Shown piece after piece: positions 32,378 through 44,400 of a DNA stretch of 64,000 nt. The translations under genes were made by a program, and so were the position numbers. Position 1 is the first letter of the stretch, and every line of letters starts with the position of its first letter. Origin of the DNA: Reticulitermes speratus. Taxonomy: Eukaryota > Arthropoda > Insecta > Blattodea > Rhinotermitidae. The stretch is from assembly GCA_021186555.1 (NCBI GenBank), contig JAJKFL010000012.1, positions 22,579,711-22,643,710 on the forward strand. Direction: 5' to 3'. The notes under the pieces were generated by a model. The model was given only the letters and a program-made list of their open reading frames with translations. It did no database searches and was not told the origin of the DNA.

Positions 32378-32421
32378 GACCCCATGATGATGGACTTTGA
32401 GTCCGAAACACGTGTAGGGTG
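32378..32421 (+). ncRNA. hammerhead-like RNA motif
   Basis: Reads ACCCCATGATGATGGACTTT then GAGTCCGAAACACGTGTAGG GT. Elements: ATGATGA (core CTGANGA with the first C as A), hairpin arms GGACT/AGTCC, GAAAC, loop ACGT, GTA, and GGGT which pairs with the upstream ACCC. It lies 150 bp right of the LTR element. Catalysis is not shown; the first core base is wrong and one extra base separates the core from the hairpin. Confidence 0.4.
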
Positions 32422-33975
32422 ATACAAGGACACTACATTAAAGTAGTTAAGTAGTGCATTTGTCGGTCTTTTTATTCTAATTTGATTCATAGAAATGCAC
32501 GGTGATAACAGTGTGAAATGTATAATGGGTGTACAATTACAGTGTAAAAGGCCACTTTGTCAACCAAAATGTCATTGGAAGTGTAATATAAAAGTTGTGT
32601 TCAGAAAGAAATAAATTAAACTGGTTCAAGACACACGCAAATGATAGAATTCCATTATGAATTTGAATAAATTTTTGTGTTTCACAACCACATTTCCTTA
32701 CTGAAATACATACCATATTTCCCTCAATATGTAATGAGTTTTCCCCCCTAATTCATTATTTGAAAAATGGGAGATCGCCGTATAATTGCACACGAAGTTA
32801 AACAGGTTCTGTATATGTATTTTCCTAAAAACTGAAGGTTGTTTTTGTGGGGGGGGGGGGGGGGGGGTTATTTTATACAAAGGATTGTTTTGTATGATTG
32901 TAAATTATGGTTCTATTTGCTCATGAAATTACACTCAGTCAGGAATCCAACTGAATAATTATGTAGCTATGAATATTGCATGTTAATGTAATTTTTCATT
33001 ACCATAAACCATTCATCCGATTTCACGTTCAGCCATGATCTACCTGTACATAAAATGCTTCTGACTGATTAGCGTGGATGGCGATTCTTGTAATTAATCA
33101 AAATAGAGAAATCTGAGGAAGAAGGATATAGGAATGAGAAAGTGTTGGTGGTAGTGGTGGCGGCCATTGTATGTAACAAAATTCTTTTGTCCCATGTGTT
33201 TTGTGAATCTTAATTCTGGTTGATGGGCAACGATAAATGTTTTCATAGTGTGTATTGCACATAATGCTTATAGTGAATTTGCTGTGTGAAAATTTGTAGT
33301 TTTAGTACTAAAATTAAATCTTTCACCCTTATATACATTGGTAGTTATGATATTGTATAGGACATGAGTAGGTTCCCAATTGTAGACAGATTTGAAAGGT
33401 ACTTTTTAGTTTCTGGATTCACATGCCAGTGGTGGAAACTCGAAAATTTTTTGCTGGGTATATATATATCCATAAAAAGCGGAAGAAAGGTATTTGATAT
33501 TTATTGTGAACTGTGGCAAATGAAATTTATACATGACATTATTTGGCCCTATGGAATGCAAGCCCAAGTAATGTCATGTATAAATAGTATGTACTACTAC
33601 TACTACTGGCTGTACAATGAAATCTTGCTGTGTAAGTAACATGATTGAAACATAATGCAACTAAGACACTATGTAAGGAAATTTAGAAAGTTTGTTTTGC
33701 AGGATATGGTAATGTATTGATTAGCATATGCAACGTTGGAACGTTCTTCCACGGTGCATCTTGTATAAGATAGTGTTATGTCACATTTAAATTTTATTTC
33801 AGCACAAATATCCTTGCAGGATGTTCTTATGTGTAATAATAAACATTCACCATTGCTGCACTGACATTAATACAAGATCCATTTTATATTGCATATAATA
33901 TCTTGTTTTCGTGTGTGGCAGAATAATTTCTGAATTGCGTAATTCTTATGGTGATTTGTTCACCTGTTTTTGCAG
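32422..33975. other. intron; G19 tract at 32849-32867
   Basis: AT-rich intron with one uninterrupted 19-nt G run. No other feature recognised. Ends in CACCTGTTTTTGCAG, the acceptor of the next exon. Confidence 0.6.
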
Positions 33976-35824
33976 TTGGGATGATCATCAGCCTGGTCGC
34001 CCTAGTGTGTCTTCCATATCATCATTACTGAATCAGAGTGCTGATGACAGTGACTCAGGTTTCCATGGTTACCGGCCACAACATTCTGTCACTGCAGGCA
34101 TATCTTCCACAGTTCCTGGTTCCTCAGCCAGTAAGCTCAGTACTGAACAAATGGCAAAACAAGAGGATGCATCCTGCCAGCTGAACACCAGTCATGATTC
34201 AGTGTTCTCAAATGGCTGGGGCACCCAGAAGCAAGGTGGTGGTTACTATCAGCCACTTTATGCTAATGCGCCTCCAAAACCAAGACGCCTTGCTGAGCAT
34301 GAGGATTATGGTGCTTCATCACCGGAACTCTCTGAGTTGGCTGGTAAAAAGACACCTCAAGATCCTGAAGGGAATAAGGGATTTGTGCCTAGGATTGCTC
34401 AGCCGCAGCAGCCAATTAGAAGTGAAAGTATGGACATTCGGTACCATTACCACCAGGCAGTTGGACAGACACCGGTACATTCCTCGCAGTCTCTTCAGCA
34501 AGAGCAGCTGCAGAGGCTGCCGCAGCCTGCACAACAGGTGAACCAGGGTTCAGGTATTCATGCTCAAGTAGTGACCAATGTGGAAAGAAGGACTCCTGAC
34601 ACTTATGGCCGCTCAGATTCTACAACTGCTGGACCCACAGGAGCAAGCAAAGTATTTGGTTTAAAAGGTGCGGATTATGAGGATGTGTACAACATGTCAG
34701 ACACTATGAGACATAGTGGTAGTGATGGGAGCTATGGAGAGGTGTACAAGCGATCATCAAGTCAGGTTGCATATATTAAGGGAGCAGGGCCTGTAATATC
34801 ACTGCACCATAAACAGTACTATTCAGAAAGGGGACATAGGGATAATCATCCTTTACCACAGGGTGGGGGTCAGTATGGACATTCTGGTCAGCATCGACAG
34901 GACTATGCACCTCACAGATATGCTTCAGCTGTACCTTATCAGCAGCCAGATATGCAGATTCCAAACATGTACTCTGTACCAATGCAGCAACAGCCACTTC
35001 CTCCCCCTCTTCCTCCACATCATCACAACCAAAGTGTTCTGCCAGTGAGACGTAGAGAAGCGCGGCCAAACCGTTACCCACCACGTCCTCACAGTGCTGA
35101 CTTCCTAGATTATGATGCTAAGAAGCACAATCAACACTATCTGCCCCATCCTCCTTATTATCCTGGACAAGAAGCTGATGGAAGTAGGGACTACTTGCAA
35201 CATGGTGGTAGTGGTGGTGGTGACAAGATATATCAGGAGCAACATGCAAATAGAGCAGCTCAATTACCACGGCCTAAGTCAAGCCTGGAGATGATGCCCC
35301 TTCCTGATCCTTCTCTTGGTGATAACATTTACTGGTCTGAAGAACATTATGCTCAAAAGATGCGCCAGTCTGCTTCCTACGTTCATCAGATTCCAGCAGC
35401 ACATGCAAGAAGTCACTCATCTTCTTCAAGAGCAACGACTCCTTCCATACGTTTAACTATTCCAACAGTTACGATGAGTGTGGATGGTGGAATGAAAGGT
35501 GGTGCTCAAGTGGGGGGTGTTAGCTCAGGGGGAAGTGTAAATAGTGATTGTGCAGGTGTTGTTCTAAGGCATCCAAAAAGTACAGAATTAATACAAAGTG
35601 ATACAATGACATTACAGTCACCTTCAAGACAACACTGTCAACAGCAGCAACAGAGGAGATGGAGTGAATACAGGGACCCTTGTTCGGATGGACAGTTTAC
35701 CAGGTCAGCAAGTGCAAGGTTACCACGACAACGGTACCAGGATGATGAGATTGATTCTCGATATGTGGACCAACAACAGAAGTCTACCTCAGATATTCGT
35801 GATGGAGAGAAGAAAATACAACAG
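33976..35824 (+). CDS. kmr: kramer/PLEKHA-like PH protein, large Ser/Pro/Gln-rich exon
   Basis: 1849 bp, open throughout, about 616 codons. Begins WDDHQPGRPSVSSISSLLNQ and is intrinsically disordered in composition, with Ser, Gln, His and Pro runs (QQPLPPPLPPHHHNQ). Conserved-looking islands: PPKPRRLAEHEDYGASSPEL, FGLKGADYEDVYNM, RYPPRPHSADFLDYD, and RPKSSLEMMPLPDPSLGDNI then YWSEEHYAQKMRQSASYV. The last island resembles the region after the PH domain of kramer-type proteins. Acceptor TTTTTGCAG before 33976, donor GTAAAT at 35825. The incoming phase (AG+T = Ser) fits exon 25857-26067, and it exits in phase 0. The first 22 codons of the longer open frame (33911-33975) are intron. Likely a scaffold or docking segment; that role is inference. 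Confidence 0.88.
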
Positions 35825-36251
35825 GTAAATTTAAGGTTCCCATCTTGAATGTCTACTTTATTCTGGTGCTAAGGAGAGCAACATTTTGCATTTTCACAAA
35901 GAGGAATTATCAGCTAGATTTATTTGCAGTGACAGAAATGACTTAAGAATGTCACAGAATCCACAATTAATAGATGAAGGCTACTGTACCCACATGCTTG
36001 TTACACAGAAAATGAAACCTCCTTTCTAGTAGCAAATTCAGATTAAATATTCTGTTCAGATTAATTAAATGTGACATTGTATGTGAAGTTATTTATTTGC
36101 TGTTCAGTCACTTTCTGTGAGTGTGTTTATGAAACCAGAAGTTGAAATCCACCACAACTTAATTAAACTGCATAAATTAAATATCAGTACCAATACCACT
36201 CTGTAGCTATATAATGATGGTACACGACTTAGTGAAACAGTCTACTTCTGC
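35825..36251. other. intron, no recognised feature
   Basis: Nothing supported. Confidence 0.5.
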
Positions 36252-36712
36252 TTTTGGACTTTGTGCATTGTCTTAATTTGTAATGGAGTATGACATTTTG
36301 GCTCAGCTTTCATCTTCAGGTGAAATGGGAAGAAGCACCTGATTTGTTGGACCATCTAGAAAGAGCTACTCTCAGTCATTGGGAACTGTAGTCAAATCTG
36401 TTACAAATCAAGATGATGGATGGTCAAGAAGAAAAAAAGAAGAAGTAGAAGAAAAAGATTGTTTTGCTAAGTCGTGTACTGTTGTCAGAACCCAATAGAG
36501 TTGAATTAAACATCTGGTATGGTCCCGGTATATATCCAAAGTTTCGTGTATCAACAAGTTTGACTGTGGTGTCCAGTGCCTGAGAGTAGCTCTGTCTGAG
36601 GAGTCCACCAGATTAGGTGCTTCTTCCCATTTCACCTGAAGATGGAAACAGAGCCGGCGTGTGAAGTTTCATACTCTGTTAAACGTCAAGACGATGGACA
36701 AAGTCCAAAGTA
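36252..36712. mobile_element. foldback repeat element
   Basis: The left arm 'TGGACTTTGTGCATTGTC', 'CATCTTCAGGTGAAATGGGA', 'AGAAGCACCTGATTTG' is repeated inverted on the right as 'TTAGGTGCTTCTTCCCATTT', 'CACCTGAAGATGG', 'GACAAAGTCCAAAG'. Arms are about 140 bp and imperfect. A direct repeat of the centre (AAGATTGTTTTGC at 36456, GAAGCTTGTTTTGCC at 36818) spans the adjoining microsatellite. Non-coding. Confidence 0.65.
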
Positions 36713-36812
36713 AGGAGGAGGAGGAGGAGGAGGAGGAGGAGGAGGAGGAGGAAGAAGAAGAAGAAGAAGAAGAAGAAGAAGAAGAAGAAGAAGAAGAAGA
36801 AGAAGGAGATGA
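36713..36812 (+). repeat. (GGA)n then (GAA)n polypurine microsatellite
   Basis: About 100 nt of pure purine: first GGA repeats to about 36752, then GAA repeats to about 36805. Gives spurious poly-Glu, poly-Ser and poly-Phe frames on the two strands. Confidence 0.95.
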
Positions 36813-37909
36813 AGAAGAAGCTTGTTTTGCCAAATATCTGTACAGTTTCATCTTGAAATTTGTTTGTGATTTCTGAATTAAGTGTACAAAAAATTCTGTG
36901 AATGACGTATGACACAACTTGTTCAGTCTGTATGATAAGGCTAGCAAGAACTGTAAATTAATAACTTATAGTTTTAATAATCCTTTTCTGTGTGTTGATT
37001 TATGCTATGTGTAAAGTCCATGTGCATTTACGAGAAACTGTTTTCAAGTTTCACAGCCATACTGTGTCTGTAAGTGTTGAAATGCAGACAGTTTCACATC
37101 CTTTACAGTGGAAATGTTGAAATGCAGACAATATTCAAACAGAATTTGTAGCCAGGCAGTGCTATATTTTCTATTGTGTACATCAAATTTAACATGCTAG
37201 GCACCTTTAGTTCATTAAATATTATCATCAAAAAATGCTAAATGTGGAGGTCATGTGGCAGCCATGTTATTGTTTTGCATTCTTCAACACATTTAGCATA
37301 ACTAAAAGTAGCAGAATTTTCAAAGATGTGATGTCACTCACACTTCATAAATCTGCTTGACTGCTTGGATGCCATTGTTGGTGTGGAGAATTTTGGAGTA
37401 TGCAGACATGGTTATTTCTGGTAGCATGATATTTGTGGCAGCCCAAGGGTTAGCTTGAGGGGTTATGTGTTACGGGCAAGATTATGTGTCATACAAGAAG
37501 AAATGTAGGCTAAGAAATGGAATTCCGTAGATGGCTGTCTTGCTGTCGGTTTACTTGTGACCTATTAGCAGCTGTCGTGACATGAAATATTGGCACTGTA
37601 AATGTGCATCTTTCATTTCTCAGTCTTGTATGTAAATCTGTTTCAGCATGAGACATCTTAGTGCTAGGAATGTAAACAGCATCATTTTGTGTATGTAGTG
37701 AGTCTTCTCTCTCTTTCATGACCATGTCAAGTATGTATGAGTAGGTGCTTTCATTCCTATGTTTATTTATTGCTGATGCTAAGAAAATATTTTCCATCTC
37801 CCCAGAGCACCAACAAATGTTCATTTTGGGAAGAACTTGTCTTGGAAAGACCATGAGATGTTCTTGCATGTAAGGGACTAAATATGCAACTAGCATCAAA
37901 ATCTCAATA
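36813..37909. other. intron, no recognised feature
   Basis: No exon or repeat family. GTTGAAATGCAGACA occurs twice (37078, 37112) as a small direct repeat. Confidence 0.45.
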
Positions 37910-38384
37910 CAGTGGACCCTCAAACTTTGAACGGTTTGATGTTCGAACAACTTGAAACTCGAACAAAAAATTAGAGGAAAATCCGGTTTTGAAACTCGAA
38001 CAGAAACTCGAAAGTCGAACAAAGAATCACGTGGTCACCTTCTCTCTCTGCTTGGTCCAGATGAAAGAAGGGTAATTCACCTTCCAGTGAACAGTAATAT
38101 CCCTCCTACTATTATTATTGATTGATTATTATACAATATATTTTATGTATGTACTATTATAAATACAAATTTTCAATTATTGAAATTAAATATACTTGTT
38201 TTATCGTTATGATCTTTTGAAATAGGCACTTAAAAGTTTTTATATTGGGGAAATTTTGGGGGCCTGGAACGGATTAATTCAGTTTACATTATTTCTTATG
38301 GGGAAATTTAACTCGAAAGTCGAACAACTTGAAAGTCGAACCGTCTCCTGGAACGGATTGTGTTCGAAGTTGAAGGTTCCACTG
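37910..38384. mobile_element. Tigger/pogo-like MITE, 475 bp, TA target duplication
   Basis: Begins CAGTGGACCCTCAAACTTTG and ends CGAAGTTGAAGGTTCCACTG, imperfect inverted repeats of the Tigger form (CAGTGGAACCT..AAC), flanked by TA on both sides (37908-37909, 38385-38386). The interior repeats CTCGAAAGTCGAAC-type text near each end (subterminal repeats). No transposase. Confidence 0.88.
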
Positions 38385-38531
38385 TATTTGTAAAACCTGA
38401 AATGTTGTAATTATTGCCAGTAAGTTCTAGTAAGTAACCAGATCTGCATCTATCATATCATATATAGGTACCTGCCTGTAGTAAGGAGATGAAGTGAGAA
38501 ATTTTAAGAATTATTTCTTGGTTATCTGTAG

Positions 38532-38868
38532 CGAGAAGAGTCTATGAAGCGCCTTCTTGAGTGGAAACAGCGGATGTTGCAGTCTCCCTTAACCCGTAAA
38601 CCTTCAGGTTCATCAACTCGAGGGACGGCACAGAACGAACTATCCAAATATTATAAGCAACAGGTACTGCGAGAACTAGCTACTCAAGAGGCGCAGAACA
38701 GGGAGCTGATAAATAATCAAGAAATACGTGGTGGTTTCAAGCGCAGATCACATCTGGAGGATACAGGGACAGTGCCAGGTCGATCTACGCTTAGGAGCAG
38801 AAGTCAAGATGGCCGTCGGTCTTCTACATCACTCACCCGGTACAACAGCTATTCATCTGATGATGAAG
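38532..38868 (+). CDS. kmr: kramer/PLEKHA-like PH protein, exon with REESMKRLLEWKQRM segment
   Basis: 337 bp, open. Reads REESMKRLLEWKQRMLQSPL, TRKPSGSSTRGTAQNEL and SKYYKQQVLRELATQEAQNR, a basic, helix-prone segment, then Arg/Ser-rich TLRSRSQDGRRSSTSL and an acidic SYSSDDE end. The EWK.RMLQSPL core is the part I most associate with the kramer family outside the PH domain. Acceptor TTATCTGTAG before 38532 (phase 0, matching the previous exon), donor GTAAGT at 38869 (phase 1). With the next exon the junction reads SSDDE-E-PSDVRKARK, a natural continuation that supports the chain. The first five codons precede the apparent ATG at 38544. Confidence 0.87.
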
Positions 38869-39127
38869 GTAAGTTATGAGGTGAAAATCAGATGGAATGG
38901 AAAAACACTAGGACTCGTAGCAAAACTGGACATGTCATAACAGATTTATTGCTAATTCTGAAGGCAGTGCCATTTGTGTAGGTGGGATGGACAGGCTTTA
39001 ATGTTGTATGTTTTTCAGTTTAAAATGGTAAGAGGTAATTAAAGTTTATACATGTGACAAGAACTTTTTAAGTAATGAAGATAACTGTTTCATAGGTTGT
39101 GATTGCATGCTGTCTGGTAACTAGTAA

Positions 39128-39175
39128 CCAGTGTTTTGGAGAAACCTGCTGCTCTTTCTTCAGGTTAGAAGAGTG
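39128..39175 (-). repeat. CTGAAGA..CCAAAAC motif, divergent
   Basis: The minus strand reads AACCTGAAGAAAGAGCAGCA then GGTTTCTCCAAAACACTGG, a decayed member of the CTGANGA-hairpin-GAAAC motif set. Confidence 0.35.
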
Positions 39176-40543
39176 ACTAGCAACCAGATGGCATGGTGTC
39201 ACACCCTGAAGATAGTGAAAATCATAGTCACTGGCATTAAAACCTCAGATTTTGCAGTTTGAGTAGTGCAGAAGTTTGATATGTGAATGGAGATGACGTT
39301 TCAAGGTTTCTAGAGCTTGGTATCAGGTGGTGGAAGATGTCAGTTTCATATACAAATCATTTTACTCCCTGGAACTCATCTGATCAGAGACTGGTTGGAC
39401 CTATGCACCTGCAAGGATTTAAATATCAGCCATCCATTTTGTAATCAGTTGCTTCACTGAGTGAGATGTCCTGGTTGATTCCTTAAAATTTACTTTGTTT
39501 GTGCACACTTCTGAAGCAAGTGGTTTACCAGAAGATGTCATATGTTCATCAATGATCTGATCATCATCTGTGTGAAGTCCCACTTTGAAGATTCATGTCT
39601 TCTGGAATGTTATATTATCTCAACTCGTAAGTAGTTACAGATGTTTTAACGTCTTGTAGTGTTTTTAAAATGTCAGTAACTTTTTACCAGTCAGCATTGT
39701 TTAACAACCCACAAGGTATGAATCTTCAGCAACACTGCTGTGAGAACCCCAAATCTTGCAAGTCTCATTTTGCTGAACCAGACCCTGCAGCTGTTCACTG
39801 ACATTGACATTGTACATCTTGTGATAATCTGTTGTGGTTATCCCTTTACTTTGGCTTAGAAATAAATTTGCAGTCACTTAATTTATGGCTAATTCAAAGT
39901 TTGGCTGCAGAACATTTTCTTTCTATCTTCCAAAATTTATATACAGCCTTGAAAATTAACAGAATGTAAGGTATGCAAAGATGGAGCAACATTTTTGTCA
40001 GAGGTGAAAACTTGTCCATTCATTTGTCCTCATTGTGATTTTTCAGTGAAAGTGTTATATGATTATCTTGAAATTTGTGAATTTGTTTTGTGAACAGGTT
40101 GTTTTTATCACTTTGACATTAACAGTCTCTTAACTTGCTGATAGGCATTTATGGTGTCTTGCACGGTGACATTCTCCAAGTCTCTAGCTTTTCTTAATTT
40201 TTGTTGTTTATTTCTTTATTTTCTTTTGCTTTCTGTATCATGCATTATGATTATACTTGAAGTAATATATTCTTTCAAAATCTGCCCATCTCCATTTTGA
40301 GAAATATGTAAGTAGTTAGAAGTAGCTAACAACACTAGGAAATGTCCAGTGTCTAACTTTACCTTTTTCTGCTTTTGGGATTGCAGTGTAAGAATCAAGT
40401 GATCTTTGCTGAAATGAATGTGTTGGTGTAATATGCACAATGTAAGGAGAGGTTTCCAACTGTAGGTGCAGATGACACAGGTCACTAAGTTCAAATATTT
40501 TCCATTGTGCCAGGCCTGCAATGTGTTTATGCACATGTGCACA

Positions 40544-40550
40544 CACACAC

Positions 40551-40588
<38 letters not shown>
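40544..40588 (+). repeat. (CA)n microsatellite
   Basis: About 45 nt of CA dinucleotides with one interruption (ACAACAC). Confidence 0.9.
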
Positions 40589-40591
<3 letters not shown>

Positions 40592-40663
40592 GTCTTTGTG
40601 CATGTCATAAAGGCATGTAGTGTAATGGAGATATAGCTCCACTCATTCTTAATGTTGGCAAGT

Positions 40664-40845
40664 TGTGTGATAATGCCCCAACCACCACACTCCCAGGAAG
40701 AGCCTCCAGTATCCATTGAGTATGAGGCTGGGTGGTTCGAAGAGGCAGTCCAGACACTGTGGCGAAGAGACAAATCTAATGTTCTTGCTGGGAGTTATAG
40801 CATGATTGTTCGGGTCTCCAGCCCACAGCCTAATCACTGTAATTG
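40664..40845 (-). repeat. SINE family A, minus orientation
   Basis: 'AGGAAGAGCCTCCAGTATCC', 'ATTGAGTATGAGGCTGGGTG' and, toward the right, 'CGGGTCTCCAGCCCACAGCC', 'TAATCACTGTA' match the reversed family-A body and tRNA-like head. Confidence 0.65.
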
Positions 40846-41387
40846 TTGCTGTTACTATGTAGGCCAAATTATTAGAAATTTATATAATTTTGAATTTAGT
40901 GTAACAGAATTCATATATTTCATACAACACGTGCCATAAAGGAGGAGAGGGGATCTGGTATGATCACTTTAAATGGCAGCAGATCAGACTCCAGTTCTGA
41001 AGTTTGAGAATATAGAATTAGTAGAACCGTTGTATGTTATTTTTGGCACATAGTTGCTACAAGGTAGCAGTAAGTTATATGAGTGGTTTCATTTAGTTTC
41101 ACACAATGGAGGTGAACTTTATACTTCTGACTGATGTGGTGCACCATTTATGCTTCCAATTTTAGGTCACCCTTCTGCATTAGGAGCTGTGTCTGAGGTT
41201 GTAGAACCTCAAAGTATTTGTTCTTTATAAATGGTGTCTAAATAATTTCATTTACTGGTTTATGTGGAATTCATGACAATGTGTAGTACCATCAGAGGAT
41301 GTGTTACACTTGTATTTATGCTACTGATGATTGTCTTCTTGGTCTTGACACCAGACAAATTTGTAGACTGACAGTGTTTTTGGGGGT

Positions 41388-41408
41388 GGGGGGGGGGGGG
41401 GGGGGGGG
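41388..41408 (+). repeat. poly(G) tract, 21 nt
   Basis: G21 preceded by GTTTTTGGGGGT. Confidence 0.9.
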
Positions 41409-44400
41409 ATGTCATCAGCATATGAACGTGCATGGTTTTAAAACCCAGGAGACTATTGTTTGAATAATACCTGCCATTAAATTCTGAAAACTTGTATTGT
41501 GTTTATTACTTCAATATACATGTCCAAAACTCTGTGCTTCTGGACATAATTTGCAAGACCAGTTGGGATATTTTTCATTCAACATGTCACAGAGAAAGTA
41601 TTGAAGAGCTCACTGTTCATACTTCCCAGTGTACCTCAGCTTTCATCTCATCATACTCCTAGAAGTGTTTTCCTTTGAAGTGGTGCTTTATGGATCCACA
41701 GAAATGGGTTCTGTTAGGTGCAATGTCTGTTGTGGAAGATGGCCAAGATGTTGCCTGCAGTCTGCAGAACACATGTGTCTGTTGTTGCTGGTTTCTGGGG
41801 ATATTCTCCTTCTGGATCACAGGACAACTGAAGGAAAACACGTATGATGTGGTATGATGAGGTGATAGATGAGGTGTGCCATTGTCTGCAAACACTCATT
41901 CTTGATACCTTCTTAGCTGGACATGCACATCTTGTGTATGTCTTGCACAAATTGCTTAATTGTTCTGCTGATTGTGTGGAGAATTTAAGGACTTGTCCAT
42001 GGTCCATGGATCTTGTTCTGTAGCATATATATGTTTATGTAATAAACAGAAATGTAATGTATGTCTGCTAACTGAGCATACCTTGTAGCAATATTGATCA
42101 AAATTAGACCAGATTAGAAGGGTGTAAATAAAAGAACATTTCACATTGTTCTTGCTCCATATTCAGAAACATGCAGGTTCAAATTTGGCATGGAGATGGG
42201 ATATCCTTACTGACCTTTTCATGGTTTTCTGTCATATAAGGTGAATGCCAGGATAGTACCATAACAACCACTTTCTTCTATATGCTTTCCAGTTTGTTAT
42301 TAAATTTATTAATCATCCTGTCATTGAGTATTGTATAGTTTGTGTAATAGAAAGCATTACTGAATTAATCAAGAATAAGTAAATAGAGTAGAGTCTCAAT
42401 GTTAATGATTGATAGGGTCTGGTAAAACCAGTCATCAGCCTTGGTATCATGAACATCAGAATCCATTTTTATTGTAAAATGCCTGTATGTTTCCAGAAGC
42501 TTCTGAAATGTTAGTAATAAAAGTATATTAATATACAAACACTTTTTGGAAGCATCAGATCCATTAAATAAGGGATAGAGAGTTGCATTTCGTAAAGAGT
42601 GACAGAAATCAACACACTTAATGAAAGACAGAGCTTGACGGACCTGCAAGTGATCATTGCAACAGCAGGACAGTGGAGAAAGGTGACTGACTCGCCAGTC
42701 GCATGGTCTCATCCTGATTTATCGTAACCATTTGTGAAAGGTTGAAAGAAGGGTTATTAAAATGGGTGATCATGGTATGTCAAAATTCTGAACCCTGATG
42801 TTCATAAACCTCAAGATGGTACTGCAAATAAGTAAATATTATAGGTATTGTGCAGGCATTTCGTCTGTAACAAATGATGGTTATTGAGACATTAATTTTT
42901 AGCCTATGAGCCAGCCTCAGAATAAGAAGTAATGTAGGTTCACAAGATCACCTTCTCTGCGTGCACTTGAACAAGCGTGTCTATCCTCATTTTGACTTTT
43001 GAACAGCTAACCAATTTTTGAAGTAGGCCATTGGAGGCCAGGGCAGTGAACATTTTAATTTTCTGCACTTAGTAATAACAAAATGATGGAAGTACAAGTG
43101 TGTGAGGCAGAGTGACACCAGAAACTCTTACATTAAAGTCCTGAGATGACATAATGTAATAGGTCTTGGATAAATGTGTAATGTCATTGAGATAATATTT
43201 TTGTAGGGGTGGACCAATGAGGAATTGGTGATTGAGCTTGAAAACAATGCTATCTGTTTGCATATGTTTATTGACCTTCCAGGGGGGAGAGAAGCACTGC
43301 AGGAGGAAAGTTGTGTAGTGTCAGAAATGCAATGGACATATTAAGATTTTTTTCTACAGTTGGTATTGAGAACTAGGATGGGCTAGGGACATAAATAGCT
43401 TCAGATGTAAGCATGTAAAATTTTGACTTCACAAATATCATAAAATTGACCTACAAAAGTGGTATTTGGTTTGTAAATCAGCAGAATGACATGTAGGGGA
43501 AGTGTATATCTTGGAGGTTATATCTGACATTTAACATATAGGTAATGTGTACTTCTTTAAGTAGTATGTTTGTTTTAAAGTAAGATAAAGTAACAGTAAT
43601 CATTCTAATAACTCCATGCTATAGAGGAGTAGGCTTTATGAGTTCTTTTAGGAAATCCTTTTTTATATTTCCAGTATTCATATTTGTGATAATTTATGAG
43701 ATACTACAAAATGCATTTTGTCATCAAAGTGGAAGGATTTATATTAATTTTTCTATTTTTAACTTTTATGGTCTCATTTCAATCTATGAGGTCTTTTGTT
43801 TGCAGCTTGGGTCATTAGTCGGGGAGGAGGGATGATGGAGATTGAACCCTCAGGCAGTCCATGGGGTAGGCCTGGGGGTTTGTGAAGGTTTAAATATTTC
43901 TTCTTTTTCTTTTTGCTTCTAAAAGGGTAAAGACTAAAATGTACAGAACTGTGATTATGTCCCTTGCTTTTTGAGGGCGTGAAAGTTAGTCTTTTATGTT
44001 ATGGGGGGATCATAGGCTGAGGGTGCTTGAGTATAGGTATAGTATAGGAAGATATTTGGACCAAAGAAGTAGGATGTGACAGGAGACTGGAGAAAACTGC
44101 TAGTGAGGAGCCTTATTATTTTGCTCCTTGTCATATATTATTAGGGTGCTCAAATCAACGAATGCATGTGGCATGTATGAGGGGGAAGAGACTTTCATAC
44201 AGGGTTTTGTTAGATAAGTTTTAAGGAAGGAGACCACTTAGAAGACTGCATATAGATGAGAGGATTTATATTGAAATGAAACATCTTGAAATCGCATGAA
44301 ATGGATTCATATAACTCAATATAGGTACACATGGCCGGTTGTTTTAAAGACAGTAACGTAGCTGAGCAACTTCTAGCCTCTTGGGGAGGATTCTGCTTCA

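Noticed and set aside
33911..33975. N-terminal extension of the large kmr exon
   Set aside because: It lies upstream of a clear CACCTGTTTTTGCAG acceptor whose phase matches the preceding exon, so it is intron.
36661..36947. poly-Glu, poly-Ser and poly-Phe open frames
   Set aside because: All are readings of the (GGA)n(GAA)n microsatellite.
37510..38022. 170-codon minus-strand open frame
   Set aside because: It overlaps the left end of the Tigger-like MITE and has no domain content.
40216..40773. 185-codon minus-strand open frame
   Set aside because: It runs through a (CA)n tract (Cys/Val repeat) and into a SINE.
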